DNA of 64,000 nt from Hyparrhenia diplandra (taxonomy: Eukaryota; Streptophyta; Magnoliopsida; Poales; Poaceae). The notes beneath the pieces were generated by a model that was not told where the DNA came from, did not search any database, and was given only the letters and a program-made list of their open reading frames with translations. Both the position numbers and the translations under genes were made by a program. Positions 11,489 to 22,800 of the stretch are shown in pieces; positions within the stretch are counted from its first letter, which is position 1; the number at the start of each line of letters is the position of its first letter. The DNA lies in NCBI GenBank assembly GCA_015847255.1, contig JADLZK010001188.1, positions 34,038 through 98,037 of the forward strand. The letters are read 5' to 3'.

Positions 11489-11890
11489 ACTGGTATCACG
11501 ATCCCGACGATCCTCATCCACCTCATTTGCATCATCATTTTCATCCGCCACCTCCAACCCAATCCCACCCAACCACCACCCACCACCACCACCATCATCA
11601 GTTTCTTCGTCGTCCTCGGCCACCATGGCTGAACCTTCCAATGGTGAACCTGAAGCAACTCATCGAGACCATGAGCGCCCGGTCGCCGCCCTTCAACGGG
11701 ATGTTGGAGATGCGGCGCTTGGCGACGCAGCACGCAAGCGCGGCTCTCATGGCTGGCTTTGGGCAGCTGCTGGCTTTCACCGCTTATTTTTTGTTTGATC
11801 TCGACATGTGGAGCATCTTACGTTATTTCTTTGACGATGGATCATTGGTTTGTCGCATGAGGATTTTTCTAGGTCCGCAATTGATGTGAA
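11489..11890 (+). pseudogene. Retrotransposon primer-binding site, leader and start of gag-like frame
   Basis: The primer-binding site (11489-11504) is followed by a (CAC)n-rich leader and an ATG at 11625 opening with MAEPSNGEPEATHRDHE. This resembles gag leaders of grass LTR elements. The frame runs about 55 codons before a stop, and the rest of the element is missing. Confidence 0.5.
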
Positions 11891-11989
11891 TAGAGACAAG
11901 GTCATCTCCGTGGGGGGTAATTTCTTTGGTGGACTAAGCGTTATTTTGATTGGTCCCTTGTAATAGACTAGTGTGTTCATTGTCCTTCC

Positions 11990-12145
11990 CACTCCACCAC
12001 CACCTCACCCAAGTACCCCGTCCCCAACTAGATGTCGCACGAAGACAAGAAGCATCACTAGTCGCATGTCACAAGTAAAGCTAATGGCGTGGAAGCGGTG
12101 ACGGGACGGATGAGGCGCAACGCATTGCCACATGGCATGCATAAG
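11990..12145 (+). repeat. Dispersed repeat shared with 41505-41660
   Basis: About 155 bases align with 41505-41660, including the shared block AGATGTCGCACG, ACAAGAAGCATC and CGCAACGCATTGCCAC-like ends. It lies far upstream of phytocyanin copy A here and upstream of copy D there, which suggests it was part of the duplicated unit. Confidence 0.7.
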
Positions 12146-12244
12146 GCAAGCTCGCTTTGCTTGACTTCGTGAAAGAGGCGCTCCACAACTAAAATTTGCT
12201 CCCATCCTTTTGTCGAATCTCATGTGTGCATGAACAAGGTCATG

Positions 12245-12560
12245 GAACGCGTTGTTGGGCCGACACTCCATCGATGGTTGTGAGAAAAGAGAAAAGAAAT
12301 CCTCGGACACATGAGAACAAAAAGAAGAAATAAAGAAAGAAAGCCTTGTGTTGTTGGGCCATCACTTGACAAAAAAAGAGAAAGAAAACTAGGGACATAC
12401 GAGAGAACCAAAAGATGAAAGAAAGAAAAAGAAACCTGGCGTTGTTGGGCCATCACATGGCAAAAAGAAAAAAAGCACAAGACGCGAAAACCAAAAGAAG
12501 AAAGAAAAGAAGCCTGCGTTGTTGGGCCAACACTTACAAAAAAGAAAGAAAAGCTAGGGC
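12245..12560 (+). repeat. Minisatellite with GTTGTTGGGCC core, four units
   Basis: The core GTTGTTGGGCC recurs at 12251, 12350, 12441 and 12518, each followed by a CA(T/C)CAC(A/T)-like stretch and an A/G-rich segment (AAAGAAAGAAAA). Unit length is 78-100 bp. Confidence 0.8.
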
Positions 12561-13059
12561 GTGCGAGTACAGGACAAAACAAGCTGCCCACTCGCCGAAC
12601 GAGCATATGACCATGAAAATGGATTTGGGTGCACCATATCTCGCAGTCGTGAGTGGCGGCGGACTCCGTTTTCTACACGCATGCAGCTATCGATAGATAT
12701 AATAGGAAGGTCATGATGCCCTTCACGCATGAGAGGACACGAACGGGCAAACACACAAGGAGACATGAAGTTACAGCCATACAGACGTGTCAGATCGTTC
12801 ACTCAATAAAAATGGGCATTGCTGGTGCTTGGACGTCCGATGGGGTAAAATCCATGAGACGCCCACCCTAGTGCCTCCGTGTGCCCCCTCCGCCCCGACG
12901 CATGCACCTGTGTCCCATGCACCAAGAACCTCTGCCCCGATGCACACGCCCTTGTCCCCGCACTAAGAACAAATCCTCCTTGCCACCGGCTCACCACCAA
13001 AGTCCGCCCCCAACTGCAACAAGGGAATAAGACTTATTTCAACATCGAAGGGCACCTTA

Positions 13060-13450
13060 ATGAAACAATAAAAAACAACTGGTGAAACAACCGAAAAAGC
13101 TGTTGAAATATCAAAAGAAAAACTGATGGAACAAACAAAAATATGAATTGTTGCATTATAAACACATCCACTACACCAACGGGGAGAATCTGCTGCAACA
13201 AGGAGAAAAAGTTATTGCAAACCTCAAAAGCACTACTATTGTAATAACATAAAAAAACGTTTGTTGCAAAACAAAAATCTACTGCAACATCGAGGGGAAA
13301 CTGCTACAACAATGAAAAGGCTTTTGAAACATCTCAAGCACTAATCCCGCAACATGAAAGAAATGCCTTTTGCAACAACCAAAAACGGTATTGTTGCAAC
13401 ATTCCACATCATCTGTTGCCACATTGAAAATGAGTCATTGCAACAATTAC
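13060..13450 (+). repeat. Degenerate GTTGCAACA repeat
   Basis: Short motifs TTGCAACA, TGCTGCAACA and TGAAACAAC recur every 30-45 bases over about 400 bases in an A-rich background. The pattern looks like a decayed subterminal or minisatellite array. I cannot assign the parent element. Confidence 0.6.
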
Positions 13451-14440
13451 GAGAACTGATTTGTCAGAACCCAAACCACCACCCAAAACATTAGATCTAG
13501 GGGGGGGGGGGGGACTAGAGATCCAAAGGAGAGAAGGACAAGGAGGGAGGCTGCAGATCTAGATTCGTGCCCACCTACCTCGCTTGAGCCGCGCCGCTGT
13601 CCTTGTCTCTGGTGGGGTGCGGGAGGCTGGTCGCATGAGTAGTGGATGCGTGGATGACGTGGTGGCGCAAGGGCAGGAGGATGAAGAGAGCATGAGCACG
13701 TATTGAACGGCGAGCTCGCATGTGGAGGGAGGGAGAGAGGACGTCGTGGAGAGGTGAGGGACGAAGGTAGGAAGAAGCTCCTACAATGGTGGCGCGGTGG
13801 CTTGCACGGCAGTGACGAGTTTGCTTGCATGAGCGAGTGCTGCAGAGAGAGAAGGCCGAGAACAACAGGAGGGGAGCGAGTGTGTGCGAGTGCAGAATTA
13901 AAAGCGGATACACCATTTAGAAATTATAGCAATTCTAATTTTTTTAATTTTTTTCGCCTACATTAACGCTGACATCATTAAAAAAAGAAGAAAAAGGAAG
14001 GAAGCTGAGGAAAGAAACCACTATAACATGAATTGGGATGGATTTGGGGCATGAATGAATCGGGTGAACGTACTCTACCTGTCTGGGCGGCCCGAGCGTT
14101 CAAAATCATGCGTGTGCCACCTAATAGCCCGTCCGAAACAGTTGAATTTGTATCCATAAACAAAACCATGTGCTAGTTGTCCAAATCATGTCTGGGCCCA
14201 CCTGATAGCATATATGAAACAACTTAATTTGTCTCTGTGAAGTTGTGCAAAAAAACACCGGACACGTACACCGTGATTTGCATTGTGGATATCTTGGAAT
14301 TGTGGGCTCGGCCGGCCGGCTGGCTCGTACCATGCTGGCCAAGTGCTAACACTTGAATGAATCAAAATCTACTTCTAGCCACCGAACTCGGCCAGAGATT
14401 TTGAGATAACAACTATGCAGATTATATGAGAAGATGCTCT
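13451..14440. other. No gene recognised; G homopolymer and GC-rich block
   Basis: A run of about 14-15 G at 13501-13515 opens a GC-rich block to about 13900 with open frames on the minus strand that show no family motif. The rest to 14440 is mixed sequence with A- and T-runs and no gene signal. Confidence 0.5.
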
Positions 14441-14449
14441 AGGAAAAAG

Positions 14450-15101
14450 AGATTCTTTGGCCGGAGTCGGTCAGTGCAGGCGAAGACCCCCACGCACAAA
14501 CAAACACCACCCTGCCGATGATCATTCCCAGACACTGTATGTATGTACTGTGTCTGGCTGTGGCCCGGACACCCGGTGCCAACTTCACCGCTGAAGACCA
14601 CCATGGAATACACCGTAAAACACACGCATCTTGCAACGCTGCCAACACAGCCGGTGGTGGCACCAAACCCAGCAGCAAGCAGCTCCGTTGTTCGTTCTAT
14701 GAATACAATGGTGGTGTTTCATGTATGCTATATAGACCTAGCGCTGCTGAGTGGGTGCAGCTAGTTTTTTTTTTTTTTTTTCCTAAACAACGTTTTCGTT
14801 ATCTCAGTCGAGTAGTTTTCTGGTTGCGTGCAATGGTAGCTCAGAGCATAGCCTCCAAGTAATTTGCTGTAATTATTTGTTTACTTGTCTAATGTAATAA
14901 AAATACGGCAAAGTTTTTGTCACCTTCTAAAAAAAACTGTATATATATACGATTACTGATATATGGGAACAACAATATATAAGCACTACACTCTGCGGCA
15001 CCGATCTGCAGTGAAGGAAAGATCAAGAGCCTGCTGTGCACTCACCCGGCCAGCTGTTATATTAGCTGCTCTGTACTGTCTCTTTGGGCTCTGCCAGCGG
15101 A
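14450..15101 (+). promoter_or_regulatory. Promoter and leader of phytocyanin copy A
   Basis: The block starting AGATTCTTTGGCCGGAGTCGG and the later TACACCGTAAAACACACGC and GCAACGCTGCCAACAC segments recur upstream of copy B. The shorter block GAATACACCG plus GCTGCCAACGCA recurs before E and F. The TATA box TATATAAG is at 14976-14983, followed by the array-wide CACTACACTCTGCGGC, with the ATG 119 bases downstream. This copy shows the uninterrupted site into which the Gypsy element inserted at copy B. Confidence 0.7.
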
Positions 15102-15688
15102 ATGGCTTTGCGTACGACTACGGCGCTGCTCATCACCGCCGCCATGGCCGTCGTCGTCGTGGGCGCACGGCTCCCAGCGGAAGCGTCGGCGGACAACCAC
15201 GTAGTCGAGGACGACGACGGCACCGTGGCGCCGACGACCGGCGGCGGGTTGGTGCACACCGAGCTGGTCGGGGAAGACGCCGGCTGGAACCTCAATGTGG
15301 ACTATCACGAATGGGCCAGCGATGAGACGTTGAACGTCGGCGACGTTCTCGGTACGTGATCACAACCATCTGCAATCCTGCATCTGCATGCATTGCTTGA
15401 CGTGCACTCGCGATTCACCGGACCAACGATCGACTGACGCGTACGGGCCTTGAGCCATTGATTCTTCGCAGAGTTCAGGTACCCAACGGGGGGGTCTAAC
15501 CCCACAACGTGGTGCAGCTGATGAACGTGAATGACTTCAACGGGTGCAACGTGCCGGCCGGCACGTGGACTTATACCTCCGGGGACGACATCGTGCCTCT
15601 TGATTCCGCCGGCCCGTACTATTTCATCTCCAGCCTCAACGGCGACTGCCAGTCCGGCATGAAGCTCAGCATCAACGTCGCCGCCTAG
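15102..15688 (+). pseudogene. Phytocyanin (plantacyanin-like) copy A, frameshifted
   Basis: Phytocyanins are secreted type-1 copper proteins or copper-free relatives of the plant apoplast. Exon 1 (15102-15351) encodes a signal peptide (MALRTTTALLITAAMAVVVV), a linker, then LVGEDAGWNLNVDYHEWASD and VGDVL. The intron 15352-15471 has GT-AG ends in phase 1. Exon 2 (15472-15688) begins EFRYPTGG, then needs a frame change, and a TAA sits just before the HNVV codons. The rest reads PHNVVQLMNVNDFNGCN, YTSGDD, YYFISSLNGDCQSGMKLS. Of the copper ligands His (HNVV) and Met (GMK) remain. The ligand Cys is Ser (FIS) and the ligand His is Asp (GDC). So even a restored frame would lack type-1 copper. Promoter and TATA box are intact, so a transcript is possible. 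Confidence 0.8.
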
Positions 15689-15989
15689 CAGCCGGGATCT
15701 TAGATCGATGTATAGCACACACGCCACGCTGTCATCTGGAGCACCCGCTAGTTGCATCACTTGCTCTCCATCTCGGCTGTCGTCTGCGCAGGACTGGAAG
15801 CAGATTTCAATCTCGTTAGAAGTAGCAACAAATAAACGGAGTGGTATATGTATGTGTACTCCGTATCTATGTATATTCGATGTGGTCCGGTTGGCCGCTC
15901 TTCGCGGTTGCTGAACTCAAATAAATCACTTTGGTACTTAAGAAATAACAATGGGAGCTGCTATATCTCTTTGAGAAGAAAAATAACAA

Positions 15990-17997
15990 CATTTCTTGCA
16001 ACATAGTACACCCTTGGATCATCATCTAAGGATGATTTCTATCATGAGCACTGTCGCACGCACAAAGTTTCAGCTAGCGAGACGGGTTGAACAATTTACC
16101 ACAACAAACAATTCATGGAGGTGGTCCACAACGACATCAACGAATACATCGCAGCAATGGAGGCCAGATCACCGCCTCCTACAGTTAAGTACATCCCTCC
16201 TTCCAGACTCTTCCTCCCAGTTGTGGACAGCGAAGATTTCACCACCCGACACGCCACCATCACAACAAACAATCAGGCGTCAGATGGCAATGAGCCACCC
16301 CCTGGACCCTCCAAAACGGCAGTTCCATACACCGAAGATGCTATTTCCGGAATATGATGGTAAGGGTGATCCTACTCATTGGGCAATAAATTTTTCCTGG
16401 CCCAGGAAACAAGAGAAACTAATCAGATGCAGATAGTTTCGTTCCACCTACAAGGGAACGCACTCACTTGGTTTATCCATTGGGAAAAGGAATTGGGCAA
16501 TCCAACTTGGCCTCAATTTTCATCAGTAGTTACCAGGCGCTTTGGTTCACCAATACAAGTACAACACAATCATCTTAGGGATCTGGCGGATACTCGTCAA
16601 CTGGGTGATTTGGACACCTACACCAATAAATTCATCTCAACACTAAATAAGGTACAACACCTTTTTAGTTCTGCAGCAGGTCATGTTTTATATTGCCGGA
16701 TTATCACCTTCACTATAGATTGAAGTCCAATTACAACACCCACCGACCGAAACTGTCATGGCGCCGCCCGGATGCTTCTTTCTCTCGGGCGCGCCGACAA
16801 AAAAAACTTCAAAGGTACCTTTTCATCACAATATGGGAATTCGGATATCGGTTCATGGATTGACAAGAATCGCTACAAGCCCAACTATGCAATTACTCAT
16901 TTCTATCAACGACAAAGAAATTCCCCGGCATTACTAGACTCGGGTTCAACACATAATTTTGTGGATTCCGACATAGCAACTAAATTGAACCTACCAAGCT
17001 CTCGAGCACCATCATCACTTCGAGTTGTTGCGAATGGAGATCATATCTCAAATGTTAGCAGGTACGACAATATCAGTTTTACTATTGATAATGAGGAATT
17101 TACAACGGATTTCTATAGCATCAAATTGGGCGGTTATGTTGCTGTCCTCAGAGTGCATTGGCTCAGCTCTCTTGGCACTATTATTTGGAATTTTAATAAT
17201 CTCACCATGAAATTCTGGCGTAAGGGAAGGTCCATCACTTGAACCGGCCTCACCAAAGGAGATGTGCTTTCCCGTGTATTCATACACTTTCATCCGATCT
17301 ATCAACTTCTCAAGAAATTTCAGGACCTCTTCAAAGAGCCTTCAGGCCTTCCACCTCAGCGATGCTATGACCATCGTATTCATCTAAAGGACCCAACTCA
17401 ACCCACGGTTGTAGCGACCGCATACGCTACCCCGAGTCGAGAAGAATGAGTTGGAAACACAATGTCACACTATGCTATCACAAGGTATAATCAGATATAG
17501 TACCTCACCATTCTCATCTCCTATTATATTAGTTAAGAAGCAGGATATAACATGGTGGTTCTGTGTGGATTACAGTGCTCTGAATGATAAAACTCTTAAA
17601 GATAAACTGGAATTAGATGAACTGCAAGGGGCACAATTCTTCAGTAAATTGGACCTCTACTCAGGCTACCACCAGGTACGCATGCATCCAGCTGATATTG
17701 AGAAACAGCTTTGAAAACACACCATGGTCACTTTGAGTTCTTGGTTATGCCATTCGGCTTATGCAATGCCCCATCCACTTACCAAGCTCTAATGAATGAT
17801 ATTTTTGGACCCTTCCCGCATAATTTTGTTCTCGGGTTTTCTTTGATGATATTGTGATTTAGTAAGACCTAGAATGAGCACCTGAATCATATTGAGGAAG
17901 TCTTCAAAGTATTATGCGTTCACACAACATTTTCCTCAAGAGATCTAAATGTTTATTCGGAAAATCTCAACTTGGGTATCTAGGACAAATTATATCG
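15990..17997 (+). pseudogene. Decayed Gypsy gag-pol fragment (+ strand)
   Basis: Domains in order: gag (LFPEYDGKGDPTHW, FHLQGNALTWFIHWEKELGN, VVTRRFGSP at 16330-16720); retropepsin (LLDSGSTHNFVDSDIATKL, then GGYVAVLRVHWLSSLGTI, 16930-17190); reverse transcriptase (LPPQRCYDHRIHL, ELETQCHTMLSQGIIRYSTS, FSKLDLYSGYHQVRMHP, HFEFLVMPFGLCNAPSTYQA, FDDIV, 17340-17850). The frame shifts between blocks and stops follow. The sequence ends abruptly at about 17997 after GKSQLGYLGQIIS, so RNase H, integrase and LTRs are missing. It is a different lineage from the minus-strand Gypsy at 19.5-25.4 kb and looks older. Confidence 0.8.
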
Positions 17998-18500
17998 ATG
18001 CCTCTGCCCTCCTTGCGCCGCTCATCATCGCTGGATCCATGGAGGAGGAAGAGGCCGTCGCTACCGGATCCGTGGGAGAAGAGGCCGCCGCCGCTGAATC
18101 CGCTTGAGGAGGACTCGATCCGCTGGACCCGCCGCGTCCCTCCGCACCACCACCGCCAGGATCCGCTCGAGGAAGGCTCGATCTGCCGGATCCGCCCAAC
18201 CCGCCGCATGTTGCGCCTTCCGCCGCTGGATGGGGAGATCCGCAGGGACGAGCGACGCCGCCTCCATGTGCCGCCGTGAGGAGCCCGCGTCGCCTTCTCG
18301 TGTACTGGGAGGCCACGTTGCCGTTCCCGCATGGATGCATGCTTGCTGCGGCGTGTGGGAGTGAGAGAGAAAAAGAGAGACGGAGAGGGAGGCCGTATGT
18401 TGTGGAGAGTAAAGTGAGGGCGAGGGAGGCAGCGGCTGCGAGGAGGTTGCCTTGTGCGGTTGAGAGACCGAACTGCTGGAACCCTAACTCCGCAATTTAT
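17998..18500. other. GC-rich block with recurrent GGATCCG motifs, no gene assigned
   Basis: From 18020 to 18230, GGATCC or GATCCG recurs about every 20-30 bases in a C/G-rich context. Both strands are open by composition. No family motif is visible. It abuts the Gypsy fragment sharply on the left and CACTA-like sequence on the right. Confidence 0.5.
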
Positions 18501-18509
18501 ATGAAACAT

Positions 18510-19345
18510 GGTTTTGGGCGAGAATTAATTTTACGAGACACCCCAAAATATTAACCGTGTGGCGGGCACTTGTTTTGCCCACCATGGTTAAGGATGGCAA
18601 TGGGTCGGGGTTCGGATCGGGTGGAGTCTCCGTGCACCCAAACCCGAAACCCGAATTTGAAAAACCAAACCCGAACCCAAAACCGATTCGGGTGGAAATC
18701 CAAAACCAAACCAAACCGGTGGGTACCGAAACCCGAACGGATACGAAACCCGAATGGATACCCAAAACCTGCGGATTACCCGTGGATATATATACATATA
18801 TTCACTTGTATAAACAAGAGACAACAAATAATAAATATTTTCATGAGTTAACTTTGAATAAACTTAATAATTTAAGTAAACAAATTATTATTCACATATT
18901 ACAAACATGATTTTTAATTCCAAATGATTTATTTCGGGTATCCATTGGATATCCACGGGTGGAATACTAAACTCGAACTCGAACCCGAACCCGAACCGAA
19001 ACCGAACCCGAACTCAAAAAGTTTGGGTGAAAAATTGTACCCAAACCCGAACCCGCGGACCCAAAACCCGCGGATTACCCGCCCGAACCCGATCCGCTGC
19101 CATCCTTACCATGGTTAATTCCACGATTAACCGTGATGGTGATTTTTTATTTACCGTGACATGCAAATGAGCCCGCCATGGAAAATCAATTTTTTTGTGG
19201 CGGACATCTTAAAAACGCCCCGCCATGGTTAATAAATATTAACCGGGCCGGGCATCCTTACGTGCTCGCCACGGTAAATCAATTTTTTCGTGACGAGCAT
19301 CTTTAAAGGCCCGTCACCGTAAATTGAGGCCCGTAAAACAATCCA
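18510..19345. mobile_element. CACTA-related non-autonomous fragment, second family, hosting a MITE
   Basis: Repeated units such as GGCGGGCACTTGTTTTGCCC, CCGCCATGG and ACCGTAAAT in both orientations are the subterminal repeat type of another grass CACTA family. The same units occur at 55510-55665 next to a CACTACTACCGAAATC-like terminus. Here neither terminus is certain. A hAT-like MITE (18590-19108) interrupts it. Confidence 0.5.
18590..19108. mobile_element. hAT-like MITE with ACCCGAA-rich arms, copy 2
   Basis: Inverted ends AAGGATGGCAATGGGTCGGG and CCCGATCCGCTGCCATCCTT match the element at 7401-7880. An 11-bp direct repeat ACCATGGTTAA spans each junction (18581-18591 and 19108-19118) and contains the 8-bp target duplication, whose exact borders are ambiguous. 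The arms contain runs of degenerate CCCGAACCCGAA. Confidence 0.75.
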
Positions 19346-19374
19346 TCTCGGCCTAGAACCTTGCTTCATATAAG

Positions 19375-19506
19375 TTGTCGATGAGATTCTTTGGCCGGAG
19401 TCGGTCGGTCTTGCGAAGACCCCCACGCACAAACACCACCCCGCCGATGATCATTCCGCATCACCGGAGATCTCCATCGAATACACCGTAAAAACACACA
19501 TATCTT
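19375..19506 (+). promoter_or_regulatory. Distal promoter part of phytocyanin copy B, cut off by a Gypsy insertion
   Basis: This stretch matches the copy A promoter (AGATTCTTTGGCCGGAGTCGG through TACACCGTAAAA). It breaks at the target duplication ATCTT. The match resumes at 25364 with GCAACGCTGCCAACAC. Confidence 0.8.
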
Positions 19507-19883
19507 TGTTAGGATAGGAGATGGAATTGGGGAAGGAAGGGTAGCAAGGGGAAGGATTGAGAGGAAGAAGAAGGGGATAGGCTGGAATCCTACGGAACCC
19601 GGATGGAAGTCAGATTGCGGATGAGTGTTTGAATAATCTGTTACATGATAGATGCCAATCTCTCTCACGCTCGTGCTTAAGTACATGAGGCTCTCCTCCT
19701 TCTCGCGCTTCGCAGCGCTTACTTAGACCAGGCCTCCGATGTGTAGCGTGTACTCGGGATCTTGGGCCTTGACGGCGTGGGCCGAAGGGTGGTAGTGGGC
19801 TTCTCCTTGAAGGCTTCGAGTCAATAGCGTCGGCTTCCACGGTTGCCATCATCGGGCATGGGGTCGAGCGGGAGGTGTTCACA
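19507..19883 (-). repeat. 3' LTR of the chromovirus Gypsy element
   Basis: Starts TGTTAGGATAGG and ends GTGTTCACA on the + strand. It differs from its partner at about 16 places, mostly where the partner has CAG or CTG. Confidence 0.9.
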
Positions 19884-22800
19884 TTCCCCCCTCCTTTGGC
19901 GCCGCTTGCCCCCAAGCGGCGGCTCTTGAAACTCTTGACGAAGGGCTTCTTAATCCTCCCGGGTAGCGAGCGTCTTGGGCAGATTGTTCCACTTGATGAG
20001 CACCTGTGGAACCGTAGTGGTACCACGAGTAGAGGTGCGGCTTCAAGAACCTGTTCAGAGAGAAAGCTTGAGAGCGAAGTCGCAGGCGAGTTGGGGTGAC
20101 CTCATGACCATGCCCGACGACCCTCTTCACCGAGAGACGTGGAAGACGGGGTGAACAGCTGTATGAGGAGGAAGCTCAAGTCTCGTAAGTTAACGCCCCC
20201 ATTCGAGCCACAATCTTGTAGGGCCCAAAAAATTTGAAGGCCGCTTCCGATGTGCTCGGGGGTGCCGAGAGGTTTGTACATAAGGTTGAGCTTCGGTATA
20301 CATGGTCGCCAACCTCGGCCGCCGCGCCGGATCGGTCGCCGGTCTCGCTTGTTTCTTCATGCGAATCTTAGCACGATTGAGGTGGTGGAGGAGCAACCGG
20401 TCCATCCATGCACGGTCAGCAACCCGCACCTCACCGGAGTAATGTCATCGAGGATGGCGCTCACGGTGTAGGGGCTTCCAACAGACGAGGAAAGTAACCA
20501 TAGAGAGCCTCGAATGGGGAACGCCCGATGGCCGAGTGTTGAGATGAATTGTACGAGAACTCGGCCGTGGCCAGCCATTGGCGCCATTTTTGTGGACAAG
20601 AGTGAACGGCGGCGTAGATAAGTCTCAAGGCATTGGTTGACCCGCTCGGTCCGGTCCATCCGATTCGGGGTGATAAGAAGTACTGCTGCAGCTGAACACC
20701 TGTTGTCTTGAACAGCCACGACCAAAAGTTGCTCATGAAAATCCCGTCGCGATCGATATGATCTTGGCCGGCAGCCATGTAGACGGTAGACCGTGTCCAT
20801 GAAGATGTCGACCCACCGATTCTGCAGTGAATGGGTGGATCGAGGGCAATGAAATGTCCATATTTTGTAAAGAGATCCACAATCACGTAATACGCCCCGA
20901 ACCCTTTGACAATGGTAGGCCTTCGACGAAATCCATCGAGATGACTTGCCGGGCGCGGGACTCGGTACTTGGAAGGGGTTGCAAGAGGCCAGGAGCCTTG
21001 GAACGATCCGCTTAGACTGTTGGCAAATGGTACAGGTTTGCACAAAGTTTTTAACTGCAGTTTTCATCCGATCCATGCAAAATATTTCTTCAACTTGGCA
21101 AAGGTGATAGGAAATCCGAGTGTGGCCCATGTCGCATTGTGGAACTCCCTGCATCAATCGATTCTCGCATGGAAGCTTGGTTGCCCACCCAGATGCGGTT
21201 GCGATAGCGCAAGACGCCAAAGATGAAGAGTGAAATTGGGCACCGCGGCCAGGATCAACAACCAACTTAGTGATGAGGTCACGGGCATGCGGTCCGAATC
21301 ATATGTGGCCACCATCGAAGAAATCCAGGATGGAACCAGAGAAGAGATGGCCGCACATACCGCTGGTGGAGATGGGTGCCTGGACAGAGCATCAGCGGCG
21401 CGGTTCTCAGAGCCCTTACGGTATACAATGCGGTACTGCAATCCGACCAATTTGGGAGAAGACCTTGTGCTGCCATGGTGTGTGAAGGCGCTGATCAGAA
21501 AGCTGGGTGAGGCTCTTTTGATCCGTGAGAATGACGAATTCACGGAATTGGAGATAGGAACGCCAAGCTTGCACGGCGAGGAGAATAGCCATGTATTCCT
21601 TCTCGTAGGTTGAAAGGCCACGGAATTTTTGGACCGAGGGACTTACTAATATAAGCCGCGGGTGCCCGTCTTGCATCAACACGGCGCCAATGCCCGGATC
21701 GGATGCATCGGTCTCCACACGTAAAGGTCGAGTGAAATCGGGCAATGCCAACACAGGGGAATGACAGAGGGCCTGCTTCAGCAGATTGAATGCTGTGTCG
21801 TGCTCCTTGGTCCAGATGAATATCGTGTTCTTCTTAAGCAGCGCTGTGAGTGGCTTGGCCATGATCCCGAAATGCCGCACAAATTTCCTGTAATATCCTG
21901 CGAGCCCCAAAAATCCACGAAGTTCCTTGATCGAGGAAGGAGGAGGCCAATCTAGGGCGGCTTGAATTTTAGCTGGATCCGTGCTGACACCGCCATTGCC
22001 AATAACATGCCCCAAATACATCAGCTGAGTCTGAGCAAACCGACACTTGGATAGTTTCAGCTTCCACTGATCCTTGGCCAGGAGTTGGAACACTGCTCTC
22101 AGATGCTCCAAATGAGAGGACAGATCGGGGCTGTACACGAGTATGTCGTCAAAGAAGACCAGCGCGAAACGGCGCAATCCAGGGGACAAAGTAGAATTCA
22201 TGGCGTCCTGAAAGGAGCCAGGAGCCCCGGTGAGCCCAAATGCCATCACACGGAATTCAAAGTGTCCGAAATGAGTCTGGAATGCCGTCTTGTACTCATC
22301 GCCCTCTTTCATCCTTATCCGGTGGAACCCGGCTTGGAGGTCCAGCGGAGAAGTACTTAGCCCCTTGCAATTCATCGAGTAATTCATCTATAATGGGTAC
22401 CGGATAACGCCCTTTCGAGTGATAGCATTGAGATTGCGGTAATCCACGCGCAAGCGCCATGAATTATCCTTTTTCTTCACGAGTAGGATTTGGAGAAGAA
22501 AATGCACTGTTGCTCTTTTGTATGATCCCCTGATCCAACATTTCAGTCACCTGACGCTCAATCTCGGACTTCAGCACCGGGGCGTAGCGATACTGACGGA
22601 GGAATACTGGCTGGGCGCCGGGTATGAGGGGGATCGAATGATCGCACGCTCGCTGAGGTGGAAGACCCGACGGAGGCTCGAAGAGTGCTGAATATTCGAA
22701 ATGAGCTCCCGAAATTCTTGAGGCAGTGGGGCTGAAATGGCGATGGTTCCCCTTGTGGCTCCCGCAGCAGAGATAATCGCAATACGCCCGGTGGCAACAC

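Noticed and set aside
13501..13515. Poly-G run as a possible G-quadruplex regulatory site
   Set aside because: A single homopolymer without spaced G-tracts and with no adjacent gene. Likely slippage-prone, and its length is unreliable.
16092..16436. Possible independent host gene at the start of the + strand Gypsy relic
   Set aside because: The peptide runs directly into gag (LFPEYDGKGDPTHW) and belongs to the retroelement.
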